In this document: in pieces, positions 57,878-64,000 of the stretch
How positions within the stretch are numbered: the first letter of the stretch is position 1
Layout: each line of letters begins with the position of its first letter
From: Bacillota bacterium
GTDB taxonomy: Bacteria; Bacillota; Desulfotomaculia; Desulfotomaculales; Desulfallaceae
Assembly: GCA_023439185.1 (NCBI GenBank)
Contig: JAEXOR010000065.1
Span: 124,001 to 188,000 of the forward strand
DNA: 64,000 nt
Reading direction: 5' to 3'
Program-made: the position numbers and the translations under genes
Notes under the pieces: generated by a model
Database searches by the model: none
What the model was told of the DNA's origin: nothing
The model's input: the letters and a program-made list of their open reading frames with translations, nothing else

Positions 57878-58057
57878 TCACCTTGCTTTTGGGTTTTGCT
57901 CATCCGGCGGCTGCGGTAGTCCCGGCGGCCTCTGCTGTTCCAACAAAGCCTTGAGCTTACGGTACATCAGGAACAATACCATGTCATCCACCCGCCGGCC
58001 TCCGGCCAGCACAGCGATATGTGCTTGTTTTCTCCGCACCCGACCGGGCTGCCCCAT
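57878..58057 (-). CDS. Small protein upstream of the recombinase
   Basis: A 59-aa protein; ATG 58057 has AGGGGG 8 bases upstream. MGQPGRVRRKQAHIAVLAGG then RRVDDMVLFLMYRKLKALLE, ending in a Pro-rich tail. It ends 5 bases before the recombinase ATG, so they are coupled. Possibly a directionality factor, inferred from its size, basic charge and position. Confidence 0.6.
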   Translation of the reverse strand: MGQPGRVRRKQAHIAVLAGGRRVDDMVLFLMYRKLKALLEQQRPPGLPQPPDEQNPKAR

Positions 58058-58115
58058 ATCAAACACCCCCTGTAACAAGCATATGCCCGACTCAGGCAGC
58101 CTATATTTTGTCCAC

Positions 58116-58141
58116 GCAAAAACCCGGAAACCTTCCGGGTT
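58116..58141 (-). terminator. Terminator inside the recombinase element
   Basis: Arms AACCCGGAA (58121-58129) and TTCCGGGTT (58133-58141); TTTTTG follows on the minus strand. It separates the 55-aa gene from the recombinase operon. Confidence 0.8.
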
Positions 58142-58154
58142 AATCGCAGTGCTT

Positions 58155-58322
58155 TCACCCCAGCTTGCCCAGCAGCGACAAAAGCCGGTACTGGGCTTTT
58201 TTAAGCCGTCTTTTCAACACCCGTTTTTCCCTGTCATCCGGACAGCAACGGATCCGCTGCTCCAGATGGTGAATTTCCCTTTCCAGCTCAAGCACGGGCG
58301 CATGGTTAATTTGATCTGCCAA
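58155..58322 (-). CDS. Small coiled-coil protein
   Basis: A 55-aa protein starting at TTG 58322, 6 bases after GGAGG. Almost entirely helical and basic: VLELEREIHHLEQRIRCCPD then REKRVLKRRLKKAQYRLLSL. First gene of the element, with its own terminator. Possibly a regulator of recombination; no family recognised. Confidence 0.6.
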   Translation of the reverse strand: MADQINHAPVLELEREIHHLEQRIRCCPDDREKRVLKRRLKKAQYRLLSLLGKLG

Positions 58323-58389
58323 AGGTATACCTCCAAAATGAAAAAGCAGGTTTTCCAGTTCCTAAATTATACTACCAAACCCTGTTTAA

Positions 58390-58860
58390 TTACATGTTCA
58401 ATATGGTGACGCAACCGCCGGGCTGCAATATCGGATCGCCGGATTTGGCCCGGCCGTCGTTGCCGTTACTTTTATTGGCCAAAATATGGTTGTTGGATAG
58501 GATCAGTTTAGAGCCGTTTTTTCTATCTTTCACCACCGCTCCGAAGGTTCCGGCGCTGATTTTATAATGACCGATGCTACTGCCCGGCACGGCGGGGCGG
58601 ATCTTATCCTTTCTTTCCTCCAGCAACCGGACCCGGCCTATTTCCACCACGTCGGTGTTCAGACCGTTAATTTTCGGCGGCACACGGTATCCGCGGGCCA
58701 ATCCGGCCAACGGCATCTTTTTCTCCACAAATACGATGATGGACGGTTCACCCGTACGGACGTTTCCAACCCGTTTATAACCCACTCCCACGCCCCTGAC
58801 ATTGGGTAAACCAAGGATCTGATACCGTACTTTGTCTAGGGCACGGTGATGTCTATCCAT
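58390..58860 (-). pseudogene. Serine protease, N-terminal half (split gene)
   Basis: ATG 58860 follows GGAGAGAGG. The product begins MDRHHRALDKVRYQILGLPN, then VRGVGVGYKRVG, and has LILSNNHILANKS with the catalytic His of a trypsin-like protease. It runs to GDPILQPG at the junction 58417-58422, then reads nine element codons (GCVTILNM, stop). Active Ser and the rest are in the half at 54829-55395. As it stands neither half can be active. Confidence 0.85.
58417..58422. other. Recombination core, N-side junction
   Basis: GCCGGG (minus-strand CCCGGC), within minus-strand GCAGCCCGGCGGTTGC, itself an imperfect inverted repeat as in serine-recombinase att sites. Pairs with 55390-55395. Confidence 0.7.
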
Positions 58861-58961
58861 GCGACCTCTCTCCTTTATATGATGCCATTCTATGCGCACG
58901 CTGGAAATTTAGCCACCGGCCGGCCCGGATTTGATTTACCGGATGGGTCGGCCGGATTTTA

Positions 58962-59840
58962 TTAATAAGGTGAACGGGGCACGCCGAGACGGTGTTTGCC
59001 CCGGGTTTCGATCCCGCCGATACCGTCAAAACCGGTAATTGTACCTGAAATTACTTCCCGTAAAGGGATCGGGTCATAAATCGAGGTATAGGCAACCTTT
59101 TCCACCACAAAAACCGGATCGAAAGCATGGATTAATACTCTTTGCGGCGAACTGGCAAAATTGGCCCCGGCGGACAAAAGCGCTTCGTAATGGGATTGGC
59201 ATGCTCCGGCGAAGATTACCAGATCATCCCGGCTTTTTTCATATTTCCTGGCTGTTTCGACGGCTTTAACAAAGTTATTTGTATTATGATAATTATTAAT
59301 CTCGGCAAAATTTTTGGTTCCTTTGACAAAACCGTCATGGCCGGTCAGCACCAGCAAATCGGGATGATGCTCAACCAGCAGGTCGTATAATTTTTCAGCC
59401 TGTTTGTCCTCAGCGATATGATAACCCTCGGCCGGTATTTTAAGCTGTTTATAAGTGGTCATGCATAAGTCCAGGTAATCATTGTCGCCGTCAATATGCA
59501 GCACGCTGCCGGGTACGTCAAAACCTTCCACGTCCCCGGGGCCAGCCGGATCAGTCACCGTTCTCATCAGACTCCTTTGGCGCTCTTCCCTGCGGCGCTT
59601 GAATACATGCCGCATGGCTTCATGGTTCTTAGCCAATGTCATCCGCCAGTAATTCGCCACTTTAGACGGTTCAATCAATTCCAGATCCTCTAACGGCGCC
59701 GTTGCGCAAAGGCGCACGTCGAGACCTTTTAAAGATGCTATTCTAACGCCTCCGACATCTTCGATATTGGTTACTTTAAAATAAATGTCCTGACTGTACG
59801 ACTTGCGCCCGACTATGTCACCCACCCTTACTTCTCCCAC
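58962..59840 (-). CDS. yabG: Sporulation protease YabG
   Basis: A 292-aa cysteine protease that trims spore coat proteins. N-terminal SH3-like MGEVRVGDIVGRKSYSQDIY; core VLHIDGDNDYLDLCMTTYKQ, DLLVLTGHDGFV and VIFAGACQSHYEALLSAGAN with the catalytic His and Cys. It starts at GTG after GGAGGGG. veg, which normally follows, is not found. Confidence 0.95.
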   Translation of the reverse strand: MGEVRVGDIVGRKSYSQDIYFKVTNIEDVGGVRIASLKGLDVRLCATAPLEDLELIEPSKVANYWRMTLAKNHEAMRHVFKRRREERQRSLMRTVTDPAGPGDVEGFDVPGSVLHIDGDNDYLDLCMTTYKQLKIPAEGYHIAEDKQAEKLYDLLVEHHPDLLVLTGHDGFVKGTKNFAEINNYHNTNNFVKAVETARKYEKSRDDLVIFAGACQSHYEALLSAGANFASSPQRVLIHAFDPVFVVEKVAYTSIYDPIPLREVISGTITGFDGIGGIETRGKHRLGVPRSPY

Positions 59841-60060
59841 AGCATCCCCTCCACGGCGCGTTTTTACATTATTATGAATTTGGGACTTAAAGGTGAGTGT
59901 CCAAGTGGAAATTAATTGCCAGGTTAAGACAAAGTAACTTTTGCCTTTTTAAGACATATTCTAGATTAATACTCCATTATTTCTCTGAGCAAGCATGTTT
60001 TTCTTATCAACCAAGACCATCACTACACGGGAGCATATCTCCCAAAGGGCGGTAATCATA

Positions 60061-60876
60061 ATGTTTGCAGCAGTAATACCGGTTAAAAACGAAGCTGAGA
60101 GCCTGGAGCAAGTTGTATATAATCTGGCCGCCAATTCCCTGGAGCTGATTATCCCGGTTTTAAACGGTTGCACCGACAACTCCCTGTCCGTGCTGGAACA
60201 CGCGCACTGTCCCATCCTGGCGCCGTTCTGTTTTAAAGAACCCCTGGGCATAGACGTCCCCAGGGCTGTCGGCGCCCTGATCGCGCGAAAGCTTGACGTC
60301 GAGGGCGTGATTTTTGTGGACGGCGATATGGCCGGCGCCAACAGTACGGTGCTTGGTAAATTAATTAAAGCGGTGCGACAGGGGGTGGATCTGGCCCTTA
60401 CTGATTGTTACCCGCCATATTTCTACCGTCATTTAAGTCCGCAGGCTTCGTATCTGCTGGATATCCGCCGGAAGCTGAACAATGAACTGGGAATTTTGCA
60501 CCTAATCGGCTCCGCCACCCCGTCCCACGGCCCCCACGCCGTTTCCGGACGCATGCTGCGCATGACTGAAATAGCCGATTTCGCAATCCCCCCACTGTTA
60601 CTGGTCAACGCGGCCCGCCATGGTCTGACCGTCAGTCCGGAGGCGGCGCTGCCCCACCTGATGCTCGGTTCTCCCGCCCGCAGCGGCGACCATGCCCGGC
60701 GGATTGTGGAAACCATCATCGGCGATTATCTGACCGCCCTGCAGGTACCCAACGGGAAACCGGGAGACAGGACCTTTGCCGGATATGACTACATCGGCTA
60801 CCACGATCAGCGCCGGTTTGACCTGCTGGAAGACTTCGCCTCCGGCATCATCACCGGCGATTGCTTTGGGGGATAA
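60061..60876 (+). CDS. Family 2 glycosyltransferase-like protein
   Basis: A 271-aa protein of the GT-A fold: MFAAVIPVKNEAESLEQVVY, IIPVLNGCTDNSLSVL, and the metal-binding VIFVDGDMAG. No membrane helices. The end (YDYIGYHDQRRFDLLEDFAS) is not one I know. It is alone on the plus strand between yabG and the YkuK-like gene. Sugar donor and acceptor unknown. The first in-frame ATG is upstream; ATG 60061 starts the conserved strand. Confidence 0.8.
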   Translation: MFAAVIPVKNEAESLEQVVYNLAANSLELIIPVLNGCTDNSLSVLEHAHCPILAPFCFKEPLGIDVPRAVGALIARKLDVEGVIFVDGDMAGANSTVLGKLIKAVRQGVDLALTDCYPPYFYRHLSPQASYLLDIRRKLNNELGILHLIGSATPSHGPHAVSGRMLRMTEIADFAIPPLLLVNAARHGLTVSPEAALPHLMLGSPARSGDHARRIVETIIGDYLTALQVPNGKPGDRTFAGYDYIGYHDQRRFDLLEDFASGIITGDCFGG

Positions 60877-60915
60877 AAAAGATGCCTGTTGTTGCAAATT
60901 GCAACAACAGGCATC
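60876..60915. terminator. Shared terminator between convergent genes
   Basis: Perfect 17-bp arms (60881-60897 and 60899-60915, GATGCCTGTTGTTGCAA and complement). AAAAAA on the left gives TTTTTT for the minus-strand gene. Confidence 0.85.
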
Positions 60916-60940
60916 CTCGGCATCATCGCAGCTTGCTTCC

Positions 60941-61462
60941 TTACTTGGTATGCTTATCCGCGACGCAGGACGCGCCATAGGCGTCAGGTTTAATCTTGGC
61001 CTGGAATCCGCTTCCGGTTACCATGCCCACCACTTCTTTAATCAAATCCCGTGTTTCCCCCTGGGTGCCCACATCAATGTGGATTTCCACCGGCATTTCC
61101 GAATGCCCGTTTTCAGAGAACTGTTTGGCAATCTGACCGCCCAGTTCCAGGCTCAGCGACGTTTCATAGAATATTTTCTGGCGCAGGCTTTTGATTTTGC
61201 GGTGTGTCTTTTTGCGGTAATAATAACGGGCCCCTTTACCCAGCCTGTGCACCACCACGGCGCTGATAAAACAGGTGCTGTCCCTGACCATTGAATCGGT
61301 GCCGACGATGATTTTATACGAAGATGATGGAAGACCCCTGATATACCGGTGAATATCCTCCATCATTTCCAAAAATGACAACCTGCCCTTGGAGGGACTA
61401 ATAAAAAACAAGCCGGGCACCTCCTCTTTAAGAGGATGTTCGAAAAAGTCCTTCTCGAACAC
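60941..61462 (-). CDS. RNase H-like YkuK-family protein
   Basis: A 173-aa protein of the YkuK/DUF458 family, an RNase H fold: YKIIVGTDSMVRDSTCFISA with the first acidic residue, ARYYYRKKTHRKIKSLRQKI, and PVEIHIDVGTQGETRDLIKE with a second Asp. The function is not established. It starts at GTG with a weak ribosome binding site; it is 10 bases downstream of ksgA. It occupies the place next to ksgA where rnmV might be expected. Confidence 0.8.
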   Translation of the reverse strand: MFEKDFFEHPLKEEVPGLFFISPSKGRLSFLEMMEDIHRYIRGLPSSSYKIIVGTDSMVRDSTCFISAVVVHRLGKGARYYYRKKTHRKIKSLRQKIFYETSLSLELGGQIAKQFSENGHSEMPVEIHIDVGTQGETRDLIKEVVGMVTGSGFQAKIKPDAYGASCVADKHTK

Positions 61463-61472
61463 TCGCTTTTAG

Positions 61473-62357
61473 TTAATTTTGCTCTCTTCCCGCCGGAGGA
61501 CGGCATTTGACGTATGCGTCGGCCAGTCTGGCGAACTCATCCAGGCTCAGGGTTTCTCCCCGCCGGCCCGGAGCAATATCCGCCTGCTGGAAGATCCCCG
61601 ACCACATCTCCCTGGATAATCCTCTGTCGGCGCCGCCCACGGCGTTAAGCAGCGTTTTTCTGCGCTGTTGAAACGCCGCCCGGACCAGGGTGAAAAAAGC
61701 ATCCCTGTCCAGCACCGGTACCGCCGGTAAATCTCTGACTTCAATTTTAACCACCGCCGAGTCCACTTCCGGGCGGGGGATAAAAACCGTCCGGGGCACA
61801 CGAAACACCATCTCGGGTCGGGCGTAAAAATTAACCGCCACGGTCAGCGCGCCGTATTCGGATGTATCAGGCCGCGCCGTTATCCTGCGGGCCACCTCTT
61901 CCTGCACCATGACGACGATTCTACTGATGGAAGAATGCTTTTCCAACAGGTGCATAATCAGCGGGGTGGTTATATAATAAGGCAGGTTGGCCGCCACCTT
62001 GTATTTTAACGCCCCGGCGTTGCTTTTCACCAGGCTGTCAAAATCGGTTTTCAGGGCGTCCGAATGGACAATGCGCACGTTATCAATTCCGGCCATGGTT
62101 TCTTCCAGCACGGGGATCAAATTCCGGTCTATTTCCACCGCCAGTACCCGTCCGGCTTTGGCGGCCAGGGAACGGGTAAGCGCGCCAAGTCCCGGCCCTA
62201 TTTCCACCACTGTATCGGCAGGGCCGGGGGCAACAGATTCAATAATCTTTTTGATTATATTACCATCAATTAAAAAATTTTGACCCAGGCTTTTTTTAAT
62301 TCTGAAACCGTGGCGGGCAATCAGTTCCCTGACCACACCGGGTGAAACGGGGTCCAT
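61473..62357 (-). CDS. ksgA: 16S rRNA dimethyladenosine transferase
   Basis: A 294-aa rRNA methylase. LGQNFLIDGNIIKKIIE, SAM loop VVEIGPGLGALTRSLAAKAG, catalytic NLPYYITTPLI, and PRPEVDSAVVKIE. It dimethylates two adenines at the 3' end of 16S rRNA. The ATG at 62357 follows GGAGG by 9 bases. Confidence 0.97.
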   Translation of the reverse strand: MDPVSPGVVRELIARHGFRIKKSLGQNFLIDGNIIKKIIESVAPGPADTVVEIGPGLGALTRSLAAKAGRVLAVEIDRNLIPVLEETMAGIDNVRIVHSDALKTDFDSLVKSNAGALKYKVAANLPYYITTPLIMHLLEKHSSISRIVVMVQEEVARRITARPDTSEYGALTVAVNFYARPEMVFRVPRTVFIPRPEVDSAVVKIEVRDLPAVPVLDRDAFFTLVRAAFQQRRKTLLNAVGGADRGLSREMWSGIFQQADIAPGRRGETLSLDEFARLADAYVKCRPPAGREQN

Positions 62358-62438
62358 GGCTTGAGCCTCCGAAGGAAACACTATGCTAATAACATATTTC
62401 TTTTCACTACTATCATAACCTTTTCTGCGGTAAAGTCA

Positions 62439-62464
62439 AAAAAGAAAGGGCTTGCGCCCTTTCT
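62439..62464 (-). terminator. Terminator of yabE
   Basis: Arms AGAAAGGGC (62443-62451) and GCCCTTTCT (62456-62464), followed on the minus strand by TTTTTTGAC. Confidence 0.85.
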
Positions 62465-63481
62465 TCATTCCAGTACATATACCCTCACATTTCTGACTCC
62501 CCAGCGTCTGGCTTCATCCCTGGTATCCAAAAAAACATCAATGCGGTTTCCCTTGACCTTGCCGCCCACATCCATGGCCCGGCACTGACCATACCCTTCC
62601 ACGTACAACTTGGTCCCCAGCGGTATCACCTTGGGGTCAACCGCCACTATCCCCACCTGGGGTTTAATCCCGGTGGCGGTATTCCTTCCGGTATGTGTAT
62701 ATGCCGTGGATACCATGTCATAGGCTCTGGAAAACCTGATATCCATGCCGCCCCGGGAAGCTACCTGCAGCGCACCCACTTTCACAATCTGATCAACCGG
62801 TTTTTTGATCACCGTACTGGCCACCAGGCGCCGCGCGGTTTCTTCGCCGTTTGTGTATGTTACCTCCCATGACTGACGTTCCAGACCCTCGATTCCCTGC
62901 TGCACCACCTGGGTAATGCCCCGGGCGATTTTACCGTCGTTTTCCCGGCGCACATTATACTTGACGGGCGTTTCTTCATCTATGGTCTGCACCCTGACCA
63001 GATCCACCTTTACGAACATCTCCGGTGCCAATTTGGTTTCCGGAGCCGGTGAAACAATATCCAGTTCTCCCAGCTGCAAATTATTTTCACTGATCAAATC
63101 ACCCACGGTTTCGGCCGCCGTGGTAATCAGGCTTTGCTCTCCGGCAACCTGCAGAGTCACCGGTACGGCCTTGCGCACCACCACCGTCATCCCATCCTGC
63201 AGCGGGGTATCCGGCAGAGGTGTCACCTTATCCTTTTCACCCAGTTCAATACCTTGATCACGCAGCAGCTCACCGACATCGCCGGCAAAGGTGACAACCT
63301 CAAGCTGCGCTCCCTCCGTCTGCAGAATAACATTACTCTGAGCACTGGTATAGGCCGTAAATATAGTCATTACTAAAACCAAAACCGCAAACCCGGCCGC
63401 CACTACGCGCGTGGCAATCAAGTTGTCGGCTGACCGAACCAAAGAGCTTTTTCCGCTGTTTCCCTTATCTTTACTATCCAC
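62465..63481 (-). CDS. yabE: G5 and 3D domain cell-wall protein, YabE type
   Basis: A 338-aa protein. Membrane anchor near residues 27-47 (VVAAGFAVLVLVMTIFTAYT), two DUF348 repeats (VVTFAGDVGELLRDQGIELG; AAETVGDLISENNLQLGELD), a G5 domain, then a 3D catalytic domain with TAYTHTGRNTATGIKPQVGI and DVGGKVKGNRIDVFLD. It resembles resuscitation-promoting and lytic transglycosylase-type wall enzymes. GTG start after GGGAGG. It lies before ksgA; rnmV is not between them. Confidence 0.93.
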   Translation of the reverse strand: MDSKDKGNSGKSSLVRSADNLIATRVVAAGFAVLVLVMTIFTAYTSAQSNVILQTEGAQLEVVTFAGDVGELLRDQGIELGEKDKVTPLPDTPLQDGMTVVVRKAVPVTLQVAGEQSLITTAAETVGDLISENNLQLGELDIVSPAPETKLAPEMFVKVDLVRVQTIDEETPVKYNVRRENDGKIARGITQVVQQGIEGLERQSWEVTYTNGEETARRLVASTVIKKPVDQIVKVGALQVASRGGMDIRFSRAYDMVSTAYTHTGRNTATGIKPQVGIVAVDPKVIPLGTKLYVEGYGQCRAMDVGGKVKGNRIDVFLDTRDEARRWGVRNVRVYVLE

Positions 63482-63747
63482 CAGATAACAAACCTCCCAA
63501 GTTTCAAATGTCCGGCATTAATCAGCCGGATTTGAGAACTCTGTATGCTATTATTCGCCGTGCACAGGCAAATATCCTTCCCCAGTATTTTTTTTCCAAC
63601 TACCCAAAAATATCTCTAACCGCAGGCGATCCGGCACACAGCAAAAAAAAATTTTGCCTGCCGGTTTTTTCCATGCCCGTCTGTGAGATGTGTTTTTACA
63701 CTGTAACACCTTGGGGATGATTTGAAAACCCTTTCTACTTTATAACA
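63482..63747. other. Leader region of yabE
   Basis: 265 bp without a gene. A 13-bp run of T/A and two GC hairpins (GCCGG...CCGGC type at 63510-63535 and 63630-63665) suggest structure. c-di-AMP riboswitches often precede genes for such wall enzymes, but I could not match the consensus. Confidence 0.35.
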
Positions 63748-63792
63748 TAAAAACTTCCACGGCGTTGTCGATATAACAAGCACCGTGGAAGT
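63748..63792 (-). terminator. Terminator of the gene at the right edge
   Basis: Arms ACTTCCACGG (63753-63762) and CCGTGGAAGT (63783-63792), plus inner pairing; followed on the minus strand by TTTTTATG. Confidence 0.75.
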
Positions 63793-63806
63793 ACGCCCAA
63801 TCATCC

Positions 63807-64000
63807 TTACCTGTTCAGCAAACTGCCCACATATTTTAAAAGCTCATTGGCGCAAATGCTGCAGTAACCGTGCTCGTCAATTAACTTGGCGCTTACTTCG
63901 TTCATCCGTTTAAGCTGCTCCACATCAGGAGTTTTGGTTGAAGTGGTAATTTTAACCACATCCTTTAAATCGGCAAACAATTTCTTTTCCACCGCTTCGC
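63807..64000 (-). CDS. Partial hypothetical protein, C-terminal part
   Basis: The frame is open to the right edge of the window, so the start may lie outside; a GTG at 63992 is one possibility. The visible 64 residues include KDVVKITTSTKTPDVEQLKR and end HGYCSICANELLKYVGSLLN R. The CxxC could bind metal. No family recognised. Confidence 0.5.
   Translation of the reverse strand, partial: EAVEKKLFADLKDVVKITTSTKTPDVEQLKRMNEVSAKLIDEHGYCSICANELLKYVGSLLNR

Larger units (their letters stand above)
55396..58416 (-). mobile_element. 3.03-kb serine-recombinase element within a protease gene
   Basis: Distance between equivalent core bases is 3027 bp. Cargo, in order of transcription: a 55-aa coiled-coil protein, a 59-aa protein, a large serine recombinase and a nitroreductase-like protein. 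It splits the protease gene at a QPG codon triplet. Excision through the CCCGGC cores would rejoin the gene in frame, as with skin-type elements that interrupt sporulation genes. No long terminal repeats are visible, as expected for serine integrases. Confidence 0.8.

Noticed and set aside
57399..58409. 336-aa plus-strand reading frame
   Set aside because: Antisense of the serine recombinase and its upstream small genes.

Overview
The window looks like the chromosome of a Gram-positive, endospore-forming clostridium of the Peptococcaceae/Desulfotomaculum-Pelotomaculum type. This is inferred from the sporulation genes (spoIIE, spoIIR, spoVT, spoVG, yabG, yabP, yabQ, fin), strong GGAGG ribosome binding sites, moderately high GC, and gene order. 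From about 22.2 kb to 64 kb the order is a reversed version of the origin-proximal yab-spo region of Bacillus subtilis: yabE, ksgA, yabG, ispE, spoVG, glmU, prs, ctc, pth, fin, mfd, spoVT, mazG, rqcP, yabP, yabQ, divIC, S1 protein, spoIIE. Most genes are on the minus strand. veg, rnmV and spoVB are not seen at their usual places, and tilS-hprT-ftsH do not follow spoIIE.

Layout. (1) 1-13347: an integrated phage-like or satellite-like element, nearly all minus strand. It has small HTH regulators, a lone tail tape-measure gene, three reading frames with cold-shock domains (one double), a Com-like zinc ribbon, many very small genes (several look broken) and a P4-type primase/helicase with iteron-like repeats beside it. 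Its right edge is a 57-bp 3' piece of a tRNA-Leu gene, a typical attachment site. At the left edge is a striking array of 26-bp palindromes. (2) 13.4-22.1 kb: an accessory island with a nonsense-interrupted small gene, an IS3-family element, a truncated PIN-domain gene, a C-terminal remnant of a BrxL-like Lon protease, a GIY-YIG/helicase plus two DNA methylases (predicted restriction-modification or defence cluster), a second fragment of the spoIIE 3' end, and an AbrB/PIN toxin-antitoxin pair. (3) 22.2-64 kb: the conserved sporulation, cell-wall, translation and repair core.

The most notable item in the core is a gene for a trypsin-like (GDSG) serine protease that is split into two halves, at 58390-58860 and 54829-55395. 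A 3.03-kb element with a large serine recombinase, a nitroreductase-like gene and two tiny genes separates them. Both junctions carry CCCGGC in the same codon phase, so precise excision would rebuild one intact reading frame. This is the architecture of skin-like, developmentally excised elements. A near-consensus parS site (54764-54779) just downstream fits an origin-proximal location.

Coordinates of starts were chosen by ribosome binding site where possible. Function names rest on sequence recognition by eye; no searches were run.
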